The notes below the pieces were generated by a model that made no database searches, was not told where the DNA came from, and worked only from the letters and a program-made list of their open reading frames with translations. This document shows, one piece after another, positions 25,402 through 34,245 of a DNA stretch of 43,568 nucleotides. The stretch comes from Gemmatimonadota bacterium (GTDB lineage: Bacteria; Gemmatimonadota; Gemmatimonadetes; Longimicrobiales; Gaopeijiaceae). The position numbers and the translations under genes are program-made. The stretch lies in the NCBI GenBank assembly GCA_003562075.1, contig PWWP01000268.1, positions 1-43,568 of the forward strand, read 5' to 3'. The first letter of the stretch is position 1, and each line of letters opens with the position of its first letter.

Positions 25402-26661
25402 ATGATCGGAATCGTAGGTGCCGGAATCACGGGGCTGGCGTTGAGCCACTACCTGGATCAGGCCGGGGCGGAGCACGTGGTCCTGGAGGCATCCAGTCGG
25501 TCAGGGGGCGTCATCCGGAGCAGCCGAGTGGAAGGGCGGGTCCTGGACCACGGTCCCCAGCGGACCCGGGTCACGCCGGCCATCAGTCGACTCCTGGACA
25601 CGCTGGACCTGACCCCCCGGGTGGTGGAGGTTCCTCCCGATCACCCGCTCTACGTCTACCGGAAGGGCCGCCTCCGTAGAGTGCCCTTTACCCCTGCCGA
25701 CCTTGTCCGAACCGATCTCCTGACCTGGCGCGGAAAGCTTCGCATGTGCGCCGAGCCTGCCACCGGCGGGTGGCGGGAGGGAGAGACAGTGGGCCGGTTC
25801 CTGACGCGGAAGTTCGGGCGGGAGGCCTACGAGGCCCTCATGGGCCCCCTGTTCGGGGGTCTCTACGGCTCCGATCCGGGGGAGATGTACGTCCGGCACT
25901 CCCTGGCGCCGGTTCTGGAGGGCCTGGGGGTGTCCCGGAGCGTTCTCTGGCGGTTCATCCAGGGGCGCTTCAACCGGGCGGCCACGCCGGCGGCCGTCTC
26001 CTTCGACGAGGGGATGGAGGTCCTCACGGAGGCCCTTCACGAATCGCTGGAGGATCGGGTGCGATTGGATACACCGGTCCGTGAGATCGCTCCCGGCGCC
26101 GGGGGAACGGGTTGGAGACTGACTCTGGAGGACGAGGTCCTGGAGGTGGAGGCTGTGGTCCTGACGCCTCCCTCCTCGGTAGCCGGGGCCCTTCTACGGA
26201 AGGTGGCTCCTCCGGCGGCGAGCCGGCTGGAGCGACTCCGGTACAACGACTTGGTCATGGTCCATCTGGCAGGCGAGTCGGAGCTGCATGGACTGGGCTA
26301 CCAGGTGGGGTACGGCGAGGCGCTCCGGACCCGGGGGGTGACGTGGAATGCCTCAGCCCTGGGGCGGGACGGGGTGTTCACCGCGTTCCTGGGCGGATCA
26401 CGGGATCCGGAGATCCTGGAAATGGCCGATGATGAGATCGGAAGGATCGCCGTTCAGGAGTTCCAGGGAGTCACCGGGGTGGAGACCCGGGTCCTGAAGG
26501 TGGGCCGGACCTGCATCCCATCCTGGGACCGGAGCTGGACGGCCCTGGAGGGGATGGTGCTCCCCCCGGGAATCCACCTCTGCTCGAACTACGAGTCCAG
26601 GGTGGGGATCCCGGGGAGAGTGGCCCGGGCGGCTCAGTTGGCCGGTGAGCTGGCGGGCTGA
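25402..26661 (+). CDS. hemG: Protoporphyrinogen/coproporphyrinogen oxidase (HemY/HemG FAD type)
   Basis: A 419-residue FAD-dependent oxidase that aromatises the porphyrinogen ring late in heme synthesis. The N-terminus is a dinucleotide-binding motif (IGIVGAGITGLALSHYL) followed by LEASSRSGG and DHGPQ. The middle holds the typical MGPLFGGLYGSDPGEMYVRHS segment and the C-terminus a second FAD contact (IHLCSNYESRVGIPGRVARAAQ). The ATG at 25402 coincides with the expected N-terminus. It faces hemH and overlaps its 3' end by 28 bp. In this three-gene set it supplies the step between HemE and HemH products; which porphyrinogen is used is not certain. Confidence 0.9.
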   Translation: MIGIVGAGITGLALSHYLDQAGAEHVVLEASSRSGGVIRSSRVEGRVLDHGPQRTRVTPAISRLLDTLDLTPRVVEVPPDHPLYVYRKGRLRRVPFTPADLVRTDLLTWRGKLRMCAEPATGGWREGETVGRFLTRKFGREAYEALMGPLFGGLYGSDPGEMYVRHSLAPVLEGLGVSRSVLWRFIQGRFNRAATPAAVSFDEGMEVLTEALHESLEDRVRLDTPVREIAPGAGGTGWRLTLEDEVLEVEAVVLTPPSSVAGALLRKVAPPAASRLERLRYNDLVMVHLAGESELHGLGYQVGYGEALRTRGVTWNASALGRDGVFTAFLGGSRDPEILEMADDEIGRIAVQEFQGVTGVETRVLKVGRTCIPSWDRSWTALEGMVLPPGIHLCSNYESRVGIPGRVARAAQLAGELAG

Positions 26662-27734
26662 CCCGGTCGGGGCGCTGCTTCATCCCGGGGAAGGGAGTTG
26701 AGGCAGAGGGTTCCTGCCGCAGGCCGGCATCGGCACTGGGCGTACCGGAGGCCCACCGGACTCTCCTCTCCGGTGATGAAGGGTTCCATGAGGTCGGCCA
26801 GGACCCCTGCGAAGCGAGGGTCGTCGTGGGGGACGGGGACCCGGTAGAAGTCCAGACCCCGCTCCTCAGCCTCCTCCCGGAGCTCATCGTCCAGCTCGGC
26901 CAGGGTCTCGGACTGCTCGTGCATGAAGGAGACCGGGTCCACCACCACCGCGTGGGCGTCTACCGTCTCGATGACCTTCTCCACGTCGGGCTGGGTCCAC
27001 TCCACGCCGCGGTTGGTGTGGTTCTGGTAGCCCAGTTCGTACTCCTGGACCCCTGCAAGATCGGCCAGCTCACGGCAGAACTCCTCCACGTACCGCCCGT
27101 ATCCACTGCCCTCGGTCAGGTACTTCACCGGCGTGCCGTGGGCCGAGAAGACCAACCGGCTCCGTCCATCGTTCAGGTCCAGCCCATGGGCGTCCACTAC
27201 TTGTCGGAGGGCGTCGGCCCGGAGCTCCAGGTATCCCGGGTGGCGGTGCCAACCCGTGACCCCCTCGAACTTCACCTCGTCCCAGCCCAGCTCCTGGATG
27301 GCGGCCTGGATGTCGTTCAGGGAGGCCACATTGGTGGAGTGTCCGCAAAGGGGGTAGACGGGAAGCCCGACGAGGTGCTGGACGCCGTCCTCCCGGGCCT
27401 GGGCCACCACCTGGTGGATGAGGGGCTCGGTATACTGGAAGGCAGAGTAGACCTTCACGTGGTGCCCCCGCTTCTCCAGCTCCCTCTGGAGGGCCTGGGC
27501 CTGGGCGTTGGCCTGCTGGTTCAGGGGCGACCCGCCGATCTCCTCGTACTCGTGGATCAGCCCCGGAGCCCGACGGCGGGCCAACTCACGGCTGCGCTCC
27601 CGGCGAGCTTCATCCGTTTCCTGCTCCTCCAGGGAGGCGTTGGTATAGAAGATCCGTTCCAGGAAGGGCTCCACCTGCTCAGGGGTGGGGTCTTCGGGCT
27701 CCCCGAAGTTCAGGACGATGATTCCAACCTGCAT
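26634..27734 (-). CDS. hemH: Ferrochelatase with candidate [2Fe-2S] cysteines
   Basis: A 366-residue ferrochelatase that inserts ferrous iron into the porphyrin. The catalytic His199 lies in VFSAHGTP and the conserved Glu277 in HEQSETL. Cys130 (VYPLCGHS) and a C-terminal group Cys334, Cys336 and Cys344 (QCRCRPAAGTLC) form a set like the four Cys that hold a [2Fe-2S] cluster in actinobacterial and some other ferrochelatases. The C-terminal tail of about 20 residues after Cys344 is encoded partly over the 3' end of hemG. The ATG at 27734 precedes MQVGIIVLNFGEP, the usual N-terminus. It follows hemE by 46 bp. Confidence 0.95.
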   Translation of the reverse strand: MQVGIIVLNFGEPEDPTPEQVEPFLERIFYTNASLEEQETDEARRERSRELARRRAPGLIHEYEEIGGSPLNQQANAQAQALQRELEKRGHHVKVYSAFQYTEPLIHQVVAQAREDGVQHLVGLPVYPLCGHSTNVASLNDIQAAIQELGWDEVKFEGVTGWHRHPGYLELRADALRQVVDAHGLDLNDGRSRLVFSAHGTPVKYLTEGSGYGRYVEEFCRELADLAGVQEYELGYQNHTNRGVEWTQPDVEKVIETVDAHAVVVDPVSFMHEQSETLAELDDELREEAEERGLDFYRVPVPHDDPRFAGVLADLMEPFITGEESPVGLRYAQCRCRPAAGTLCLNSLPRDEAAPRPGQPASSPAN

Positions 27735-27780
27735 GGGTGCTCCCGGGTTCAGATTGAAGACTGATGGGTGACCGGACGCC

Positions 27781-28827
27781 TCAGGAGCCACTTTCTCCCC
27801 GGAGGCTCTCCAGGTTCACCGAGTGTATGTAGTCCACCACTGCCCGGACCACGTTGTGATCGGTCTGGGGGAGGAGGCCGTGCCCCACGTTGAAGATGTG
27901 GCCTGGCCGGCCCCCGACTTCCCGTAGGACCTCGGCGGCCTTCTCAATGGCGATCTCGGTACCCGCCAGGAGGGAGACGGGATCCAGGTTTCCCTGAACC
28001 CCTCGGTGGTGCCCGACGATCTTCCAGGCCTCGTCGATGCGGACCCGCCAGTCCAGCCCCATGACGTCCCCGCCGGCCTCGGCCAGGAGGGGGAGAAGGT
28101 TCGGGTTTCCGGTCGCGAAGTTGATGGTGGGAACGCCTTCGGCCTTGAGCCCATCCAGGATCCGCTTGGTATAGGGGAAGACGGATCGCCGGTAGTCTTC
28201 CGGATGGAGGGTCCCGGCCCAGGAGTCGAAGAGCTGGATCACCGATGCTCCGGCTTCGTACTGGGCCACGGCAAACTTGATGAGGTGCTCGGACCAGTAG
28301 GACATGAGCCGGTCCCAGAGCTGGGGCTCCCGCCACATGAAGGCCTTGGTTCCGGCCCGCTCCTTGGTCCGAGGGGATTCCACCATGTAGGTCATGAGGG
28401 TGTACGGGGCCCCGATGAAGCCCAGGATCGGGACGTCCAGCCTTCGCTTGAGGATCCGCAGGGTGTCCATGACGAACTCCAGCGTCTCCCGGGGTTCGAA
28501 GGGCTCCAGGGAGCGGATGGTCTCGGCGTTGTCGTAGGGATGGGGAAGGACCGGGCCCAGGCCCTTCTCGATGGTGACGTCGATCCCGGCGCCCAGGAAG
28601 ATGGTGGAGATATCGGCGTAGAGGACGGCGCCGTCCACCGGGAAATACTCCAGGGGAAGCATGGTGATCTCGGCAGCCAGGACCGGGTCCCGGGTCACTT
28701 CCAGCAAGTCCCGGTTTCCCTTCATCTCATGGTATTTGGGCAGGGAGCGGCCAGCCTGGCGCATGAACCAGACAGGGGTGGTGTCCAGGGGCTCACGACG
28801 AAGGGCGCGGAGGAGTCGGTCGTTCAT
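27781..28827 (-). CDS. hemE: Uroporphyrinogen decarboxylase
   Basis: A 348-residue cytoplasmic enzyme that decarboxylates uroporphyrinogen III to coproporphyrinogen III. The signature PVWFMRQAGRSLPKYHE appears at residues 18-34, followed by MLPLEYFPVDGAVLYADI with the catalytic Asp and the later LDWRVRIDEAW and FNVGHGLLP segments. The ATG at 28827 gives MNDRLLRALRREP as expected; an upstream open frame to 29079 is antisense to thyX. With hemH downstream and hemG converging on it, this is a heme synthesis cluster. Confidence 0.96.
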   Translation of the reverse strand: MNDRLLRALRREPLDTTPVWFMRQAGRSLPKYHEMKGNRDLLEVTRDPVLAAEITMLPLEYFPVDGAVLYADISTIFLGAGIDVTIEKGLGPVLPHPYDNAETIRSLEPFEPRETLEFVMDTLRILKRRLDVPILGFIGAPYTLMTYMVESPRTKERAGTKAFMWREPQLWDRLMSYWSEHLIKFAVAQYEAGASVIQLFDSWAGTLHPEDYRRSVFPYTKRILDGLKAEGVPTINFATGNPNLLPLLAEAGGDVMGLDWRVRIDEAWKIVGHHRGVQGNLDPVSLLAGTEIAIEKAAEVLREVGGRPGHIFNVGHGLLPQTDHNVVRAVVDYIHSVNLESLRGESGS

Positions 28828-28928
28828 GGAGTCCGGCGTCGATGAAGTGGGGAGGGGACAAGGATGATCATCCGAATGTAGCATGGCCCCTTCCCGGACG
28901 TCAGGTCGGGTCGCGGACCGGTGGCTGA

Positions 28929-28950
28929 GCCCAGGGTGGTTGCCCTGGGC
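28929..28950. other. Small dyad in the hemE-thyX divergent region
   Basis: Perfect 8-bp inverted repeat GCCCAGGG / CCCTGGGC with a 6-nt loop, about 60 bp before the thyX ATG. It could be an operator or leader hairpin; nothing more can be said. Confidence 0.35.
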
Positions 28951-29007
28951 CCAGGGCGGCCATTTATTCGAAGCTCCAGTCACCTCAAACCCTGGCCGAT
29001 TCCTGCC

Positions 29008-30006
29008 ATGACGACCAAGCGACCCACCAATCCCGCCGCTGAAGAGATCCTGGGGGGCTACTTCCCCGTCCTGGACCACGGATTCGTCTCCCTGGTGGAC
29101 TACATGGGTTCTGACGAAGATGTGGAGCGGGCGGCTCGAGTGAGCTACGGCTACGGGACCCGGAAGCAGTCAGCAACCCGGGGACTCATCCGGTACCTCC
29201 GGCGACACCGGCACACCACGCCCTCCGAGATGGTGGAGCTCAAATTCCACTGTGCCATGCCCATGTTCGTTGCCCGCCAATGGATCCGGCACCGGACAGC
29301 GTCGGTGAACGAGTACAGTGGGCGGTACTCCCTCATGCCCCTCCTCTACTACAGCCCTCGCTCCCAGGACTTCGCCACCCAGGCCACCCAGAACCGTCAG
29401 GGGCGGGAGGAGGAGGCGGCCGACGAAGGGCTCTACCAGGAGGCCATGGGACGATGGAAGGCCGGTCGTGCCGAAGCGTCCCGGACCTACGAATGGCTCC
29501 TCGAGTCCGATGTGGCCCGAGAGCTGGCCCGTATCGATCTGCCCCTCTCCACCTATACCCAGTGGTACTGGAAGATCGATCTCCACAACCTTCTCCACTT
29601 CCTGACTCTTCGGGTCGACCCCCATGCCCAGTGGGAGATCCAGGCCTACGCCCGGGTCATGGCTGGGATGGTGAAGCGGGTGGCCCCCCTGACCTACGAA
29701 GCCTGGGTGGACTACGACCTCCTGGGGACCCCCCTGAGCAGGGGAGAGCGGAATGCCCTGGCCCAGTTGGTGGAGGCAATCCCCGGGGGGGGCGTCAAGA
29801 CAAAGGAGGGAGGGGCGGCTCTGGATCCGGAGGCCCTGACCGAGCTGGGGCTTTCTCCTCGGGAAGTCCGGGAATTCACCGAGAAACTGACGGCTCCCAG
29901 CTTTCAGGACTTCGAACTGGATCTGGGGGAGATGCGACCCGCCGATGAGGTTGCGGCAGAGATGGCCGAGGCCGTCCCCGGCGCGGAGCAGGGAGGGGAG
30001 GGTTGA
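29008..30006 (+). CDS. thyX: Flavin-dependent thymidylate synthase
   Basis: A 332-residue FAD-dependent enzyme that methylates dUMP to dTMP with methylene-tetrahydrofolate and NADPH. The ThyX signature RHRxxSxNxxSxRY is complete at residues 94-107 (RHRTASVNEYSGRY). The later TLRVDPHAQWEIQAYA and RVAPLTYEAW segments are also typical. It is longer than most bacterial ThyX because of a charged C-terminal tail. The start at 29008 is preceded by an open frame to a GTG at 28921, which adds non-family sequence. The 3' end overlaps the methyltransferase start in TTGA. Confidence 0.95.
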   Translation: MTTKRPTNPAAEEILGGYFPVLDHGFVSLVDYMGSDEDVERAARVSYGYGTRKQSATRGLIRYLRRHRHTTPSEMVELKFHCAMPMFVARQWIRHRTASVNEYSGRYSLMPLLYYSPRSQDFATQATQNRQGREEEAADEGLYQEAMGRWKAGRAEASRTYEWLLESDVARELARIDLPLSTYTQWYWKIDLHNLLHFLTLRVDPHAQWEIQAYARVMAGMVKRVAPLTYEAWVDYDLLGTPLSRGERNALAQLVEAIPGGGVKTKEGGAALDPEALTELGLSPREVREFTEKLTAPSFQDFELDLGEMRPADEVAAEMAEAVPGAEQGGEG

Positions 30007-31553
30007 ACTTTCCCCTGCGGCTGGATGACCCCCAGGGGTTCCAGGGTCTTCGGCGGCTCCTAGCCGAATCCGATTTCTCCGAGGAAGGCGTCTGTCGCCG
30101 GCGGGAGATCCCCTCCATCTATGATTTTCGCACCCTCCGTGAGCGGGAGGGCGACGGAGAGGAGTCCCCTCGCCCGGACTCTCCTCCCGTCGACGCCCTG
30201 GACCTCCTGGTCCACCTCTTCATGGATGGGGAGGGCGTGCCGCGTGAGACGCTGGAGGGGGTGCTGGACCGGGATGGCTGGCGGCCTCTGGAGACGCTGG
30301 GGCTGATCACTGCCCATCCCGTCCGGGAGGCGGAGGTGGCGGCTACGGCCCTCCTGTATCCCACGGCCGGCCTTCACATCGCCTCGGACCTGAACGAGGA
30401 TGCGCCAGGGGCGTCTCCGGACGGAGGGCGCCTTCGGCCCGATTCGGTCTACCCGGCCATCACCGACGCTGCCCGGGAGTTCATGGCTGATCTCCCCCGG
30501 GAGGGAGCAGGGGATCGGGTCCTGGACCTCTGTGCCGGGACGGGCGTGGCGGCCCTGGCCTGCGCCTCTTCGGCAGAGCACGTCTGGGCCGTGGACATCA
30601 CGGAGCGGTGCACCCGGTTTGCAGAGTTCAACGCCCGCCTCAATGGAATCGAGAATGCCACGGCCCTGGAGGGTGATCTCTACCTGCCGGTGGCCGGGCA
30701 GACGTTCCATCGGATCGTGGCCCATCCGCCCTACGTTCCCTCCGGTTCCGATGAGTACATCTTCCGCGATGGAGGGGAGGATGGAGAGCAGATCTTCCGG
30801 AGGATCGTGGAGGGACTTCCGGATCACCTCCTGCCGGGAGGGCTCTTCTATGCCCGCTGTATGGCTACCGATCGCAGGGATGCACCCCTGGAAGACCGGC
30901 TTCGGTCGCTCCTGGGTCAGGCGTCCTCTGAGTTCCACATCTTCGTCGTGCCGTCTCGGGTCATGGATCCGGCCCGGTACATCCTGGGCGCTCTGCAGGG
31001 GGGGCGCATGGGCCCGGAGGAGGCAGATCGGCGCCTCACGCGCCTGCAGGAGGGTGGGGTGGAGGCCTTCGTTCACGGGACCATCCTGATCCAGCGGCGG
31101 GCGGAGCCTGGGACAGTAGCGACCGTCCGTCGTCGCCGGGGAGGAGAGCTGAACCGGGTTCACCTGGACTGGCTCCGCAGGTGGACGGCCCGCTCTGTGG
31201 AAACGGACCTGGACCAGTGGCTCATGGAGCAGCGTCCGTCCCTCCGGGATGGGGCCCAGGTAGAGGTGATTCACAGAGTGGTTGGCGGACAACCCCAGGC
31301 CGAATCGCTTCGGGTCCAGGCGTCCGAACCCTTTCCCACCGCCATAGCCCTCCCCCCCCAGGCCGCCAACTTCCTTCCCCTGTTCGACGGAGAACGGACG
31401 AGCCGGGAGGTCCATGCCCTGGCGGCAGAGCGTGGCTGGATCCCGGAAGGCACCACGGAGGGTGAATGGGCGGGTCTCCTGCGGAGCCTGGTAGGCGGAG
31501 GGGTCCTCTGCCTGGACGAGGAGATCGAGAAGCTGGATCCAGTGGTCGATTGA
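30003..31553 (+). CDS. Class I SAM-dependent methyltransferase, 516 residues, HPPY motif
   Basis: A large soluble methyltransferase. The N-terminal 130 residues form a helical, winged-helix-like domain. The central Rossmann domain has motif I RVLDLCAGTGVAAL, acidic motif WAVDITE and motif IV VAHPPYVPSG, the (N/D/S/H)PPY type typical of enzymes that methylate nitrogen on bases or glutamine. A C-terminal domain of about 200 residues includes a winged helix (LDWLRRW...). It starts with TTG at 30003 overlapping the thyX stop, with GGAGGGG upstream, so the two genes are coupled. It resembles the long RNA or protein methyltransferases of Actinobacteria; the substrate is unknown. Confidence 0.8.
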   Translation: MNFPLRLDDPQGFQGLRRLLAESDFSEEGVCRRREIPSIYDFRTLREREGDGEESPRPDSPPVDALDLLVHLFMDGEGVPRETLEGVLDRDGWRPLETLGLITAHPVREAEVAATALLYPTAGLHIASDLNEDAPGASPDGGRLRPDSVYPAITDAAREFMADLPREGAGDRVLDLCAGTGVAALACASSAEHVWAVDITERCTRFAEFNARLNGIENATALEGDLYLPVAGQTFHRIVAHPPYVPSGSDEYIFRDGGEDGEQIFRRIVEGLPDHLLPGGLFYARCMATDRRDAPLEDRLRSLLGQASSEFHIFVVPSRVMDPARYILGALQGGRMGPEEADRRLTRLQEGGVEAFVHGTILIQRRAEPGTVATVRRRRGGELNRVHLDWLRRWTARSVETDLDQWLMEQRPSLRDGAQVEVIHRVVGGQPQAESLRVQASEPFPTAIALPPQAANFLPLFDGERTSREVHALAAERGWIPEGTTEGEWAGLLRSLVGGGVLCLDEEIEKLDPVVD

Positions 31554-31616
31554 TCGCCGGGAAGGCCGGACCTGGGGAACCGCGAGCCTGGGCAGGAAGC
31601 AGGAGGGCGCTGATAT

Positions 31617-31634
31617 TATAATGTATTCATTATA
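31617..31634. promoter_or_regulatory. 18-bp palindrome over a consensus -10 upstream of the oxidase-like gene
   Basis: TATAATG-TATT-CATTATA is a perfect 7-bp inverted repeat with a 4-bp spacer, 15 bp before the GTG start. The left arm begins with TATAAT, a perfect -10 hexamer, but no -35 is visible at the right distance. Overlap of dyad and -10 suits a repressor site. Rrf2-type (NsrR) or a Crp/Fnr relative are candidates from context, but the bases do not match either consensus well. Confidence 0.55.
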
Positions 31635-31649
31635 TTCCGGTGGATCGCC

Positions 31650-32942
31650 GTGATTCCAACTCAAGAAGCCATCCCCCGGAGGTGGCGGATGGCGGCGTGG
31701 CTGTGCCTGGTCATCACTTTGGCCAGCGGTACCCTCCTTCGCTACCAGTGGACCGGCCATTCGGCGCCCTGGTTCAACAGTCAATATCTCCTCCACGCCC
31801 ACTCCCATGTTGCCCTCCTGGGATGGGCTTTCCTGGGTATCTTCGGGGTCATCTACGCCACAGCGGAGAGGCCGACCGAGCCTGGGGGAGATCAGGCGTT
31901 GACGGGCCATCGGAGGGGAGAGCACCGAGCAGGCTCCATGCAGCTCCTGGGCGAAGGCGGGCTCCTTGCACTGATCCTCCTCATGACCCTGGCCTTCCTC
32001 CTGGAGGGATACGCCTTCTGGTCCATCCTCCTCTCCATGCTCCACATCCTCATCTCCTTCGTCCTCATCGGCGTGTACCTGACGAGGATCCGGAGTCGAC
32101 TGGATCATCGGGGGCGACCCTGGATCGACCTCTCCATCCTCTGGTTCGTGGTGGCGACCCTGGGGCCTCTGCTCCTGGCCGGTGGGGCACGGATGGGGGA
32201 GGGTTGGATCGAGGCGTGGGTGGGCTACTACCTGACCCTCCTCTTCAACGGGTGGTTGATCTTCGCCGTCATCGGCCTGCTGGCTGGTCTCCGGGTCCTG
32301 AGGGTGAGCCCGACGGTCCGTGACCTCATGGCGCTGGGGGTCCTGCCTACCGCCGTGCCCTCACTCATGGCCTGGGTTGAGATCCCCATGGGCCTCTGGG
32401 TGGGGTGGGTCGGCTCCCTGGTCTTCGGAGGGGGTCTGGTGGTGGTGGGTTGGGCGCTGCTCCGTAGGGGCGTCGCTGGGACGGAGAGGAGGGAGGTGAG
32501 GAACGCCGCGGTGCCCGGCCCACGGCTGACCCTGCGGGAAGGACGAGGGTCAGGCCAGGCCGCCCTCCTGGCTTCGGTGGCCGTCGCCCTTCTCCTGGTG
32601 GGCGGATTCACCATGGTGGGAACTTTCCCGGCCCTGGCCGAGCCGGTGGCTCAGGCCCGGATGCTGGTCATCGGTTTCATCCATCTTCAGCTGCTGGGGC
32701 TGGTGAGCGCGGCTCTGGTCCTCATCCTCTACCCGGCTCGTCCCCTTCCGGTGGGGCTCTTCCTGGCCGGTGGCTGGGTCATGATCACCATCCTCCTGGT
32801 GGCCGGTGGAGCCCAGCTTCTGGGACACCCCATCTACCTACCCCTCCAGGGAGTGCTGACGCTGAGTGGTGGGGTCGCCTTGGCCGGAGCCTTGCTCCTT
32901 CCCTTCGAGTCCCTCACGTCCCGGGAGGGGCGACCGGGCTGA
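31650..32942 (+). CDS. Heme-copper-oxidase subunit I-like polytopic membrane protein
   Basis: A 430-residue protein with about 11-12 transmembrane helices and short loops. Near the N-terminus is a His-rich motif, LLHAHSHVALLGW (His49, His51, His53), which resembles helix II of cbb3-type oxidase and NO reductase catalytic subunits. The full set of catalytic His is not present, so it is not a normal oxidase. Relatives are often annotated 'cbb3-type cytochrome c oxidase subunit I' and, as I recall, occur with Fe-S repair and NO-stress genes; here ric and nos genes lie nearby. An NO-binding or -detoxifying heme protein is a reasonable guess, comparable to NnrS. Start GTG at 31650; a palindrome precedes it. 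Confidence 0.6.
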   Translation: MIPTQEAIPRRWRMAAWLCLVITLASGTLLRYQWTGHSAPWFNSQYLLHAHSHVALLGWAFLGIFGVIYATAERPTEPGGDQALTGHRRGEHRAGSMQLLGEGGLLALILLMTLAFLLEGYAFWSILLSMLHILISFVLIGVYLTRIRSRLDHRGRPWIDLSILWFVVATLGPLLLAGGARMGEGWIEAWVGYYLTLLFNGWLIFAVIGLLAGLRVLRVSPTVRDLMALGVLPTAVPSLMAWVEIPMGLWVGWVGSLVFGGGLVVVGWALLRRGVAGTERREVRNAAVPGPRLTLREGRGSGQAALLASVAVALLLVGGFTMVGTFPALAEPVAQARMLVIGFIHLQLLGLVSAALVLILYPARPLPVGLFLAGGWVMITILLVAGGAQLLGHPIYLPLQGVLTLSGGVALAGALLLPFESLTSREGRPG

Positions 32943-33036
32943 TGCACGAGGAAGCTCACCCCTTGGGCCGAGGAGGAAAGCTGCCTGGGGGGGATCCGTT
33001 GAATGTTCTGAGGGGAAGCGACTCAGTCGGAGCCGC

Positions 33037-34245
33037 TCAGTGGGGGCCGCTCCCGGCCACGGGAAGCTTCTGGACCGGCCCCCGGCCCCGGCCGCCCTTC
33101 CACCGGGCCGGTTGGTGGGCGCAGAGAGGCTCGGCGGCCAGCGGGTCGCCGGTCATGGCATAGGCTCGGGCCCGTGAGCCTCCACAGACGGTCCGATACT
33201 CGCAGACACCGCACTTCCCGCCCAATCGGTCCGGATCCCGGAGTGCGCGGAAGAGGGAGTCGGTCCGGTAGACTTCCACCAGGTCGTGGGTCCGGATGTT
33301 GCCGGCGCTCCGGGGAAGGAATCCGGAAGGGAAGATCTCGCCCCGGTGGCTTACGAAGAGGAACCCGTTCCCATCATTCACTCCCCGGGCCCGCCCCATT
33401 CCGTCGGCCAGGGAGAAGCCGACCCCCGCAGTGAGGGTGTCTGGCGCTTCTTCCCGCTGCCCGGATCGCCGGGCTTCCACCTGCCGCTGCAGGAGAACGC
33501 GCCGGTAGTGGGGGGCCGCCGTGGTCTTGATGTCGAAGGGCATGATCTCGGCCAGTTCGGCCAGCCGGTGGAAGACAGCCTCGTGCTCCTCGGCATCGAT
33601 GAGGTCCGCCTCCTGTCCCCGGCCTGTGGGCACCAGGAAGAACACGGACCAGAGGGAGATCCCTGACTCGGCCAGGGCATGGGCCATCCGGTCCAGGTCC
33701 CCCACCGTCCGCCGGGTCACCGTGGTGTTCACCTGGGTGGAGATTCCCAGCCTCCGAGCCGCCTCCAATCCCTGCCAGGTCAGGTCGAAGGAGCCCTCCA
33801 CCCCCCTGAACTGGTCGTGGACCTGGGCCGTTGCTCCATCCAGACTCATGGCCAGGCGAGAGAGACCGGCATGGGCCACTTCCTGGAGGAAGGCAGGGGT
33901 CAGGAGAGGGGTGGCGGAGGGGGTCATCCCCATCCTCAACCCCAACTCCGCACCGAAGCGGACGATCTCCACCGTGTCCGGCCGCTTGGCCGGATCGCCA
34001 CCAGTGAGGACGAACAGGGGCCGTCCGAATCGGCGGACGGTTCGCAGGAGTTCCTTCGCCTCTGTGGTGGTGAGTTCCCGGCAATCCCGCTCCGGCCGGG
34101 CTTCGGCCCGGCAGTGGACGCAGGCCAGGTCGCAAGCCTGGGTCGTCTCCCAGATCACCAGGAAAGGGGAGCGATCGAAGTCTACGGCAGCCATGGGGTT
34201 CACAGGGACTCCCTCGTTCAGGTTCACCTTCTTCATCTCCATCAT
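33037..34245 (-). CDS. Radical SAM/SPASM protein, TIGR04053-like
   Basis: A 402-residue radical SAM enzyme. The cluster motif CxxxCxxC is at Cys38, Cys42 and Cys45 (QACDLACVHCRAEA), followed by FVLTGGDPAKRP and LAMSLDGATAQVHD. Near the C-terminus a SPASM-type Cys set (GKCGVCEYRTVCGG and a later Cys) would bind a second [4Fe-4S] cluster. The pattern closely follows the TIGR04053 family, related to the heme d1 and alternative heme enzymes NirJ/AhbD. Its ATG at 34245 overlaps the stop of the CopD-like gene (ATGA), so they are coupled. Substrate unknown; porphyrin side chain or peptide modification are alternatives. Confidence 0.82.
   Translation of the reverse strand: MMEMKKVNLNEGVPVNPMAAVDFDRSPFLVIWETTQACDLACVHCRAEARPERDCRELTTTEAKELLRTVRRFGRPLFVLTGGDPAKRPDTVEIVRFGAELGLRMGMTPSATPLLTPAFLQEVAHAGLSRLAMSLDGATAQVHDQFRGVEGSFDLTWQGLEAARRLGISTQVNTTVTRRTVGDLDRMAHALAESGISLWSVFFLVPTGRGQEADLIDAEEHEAVFHRLAELAEIMPFDIKTTAAPHYRRVLLQRQVEARRSGQREEAPDTLTAGVGFSLADGMGRARGVNDGNGFLFVSHRGEIFPSGFLPRSAGNIRTHDLVEVYRTDSLFRALRDPDRLGGKCGVCEYRTVCGGSRARAYAMTGDPLAAEPLCAHQPARWKGGRGRGPVQKLPVAGSGPH

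Noticed and set aside
30060-32108. 682-residue minus-strand frame opposite the methyltransferase and oxidase-like genes
   Set aside because: Shadow of real genes; composition is Pro-, Arg- and Gln-rich without family motifs, and it crosses the intergenic promoter.
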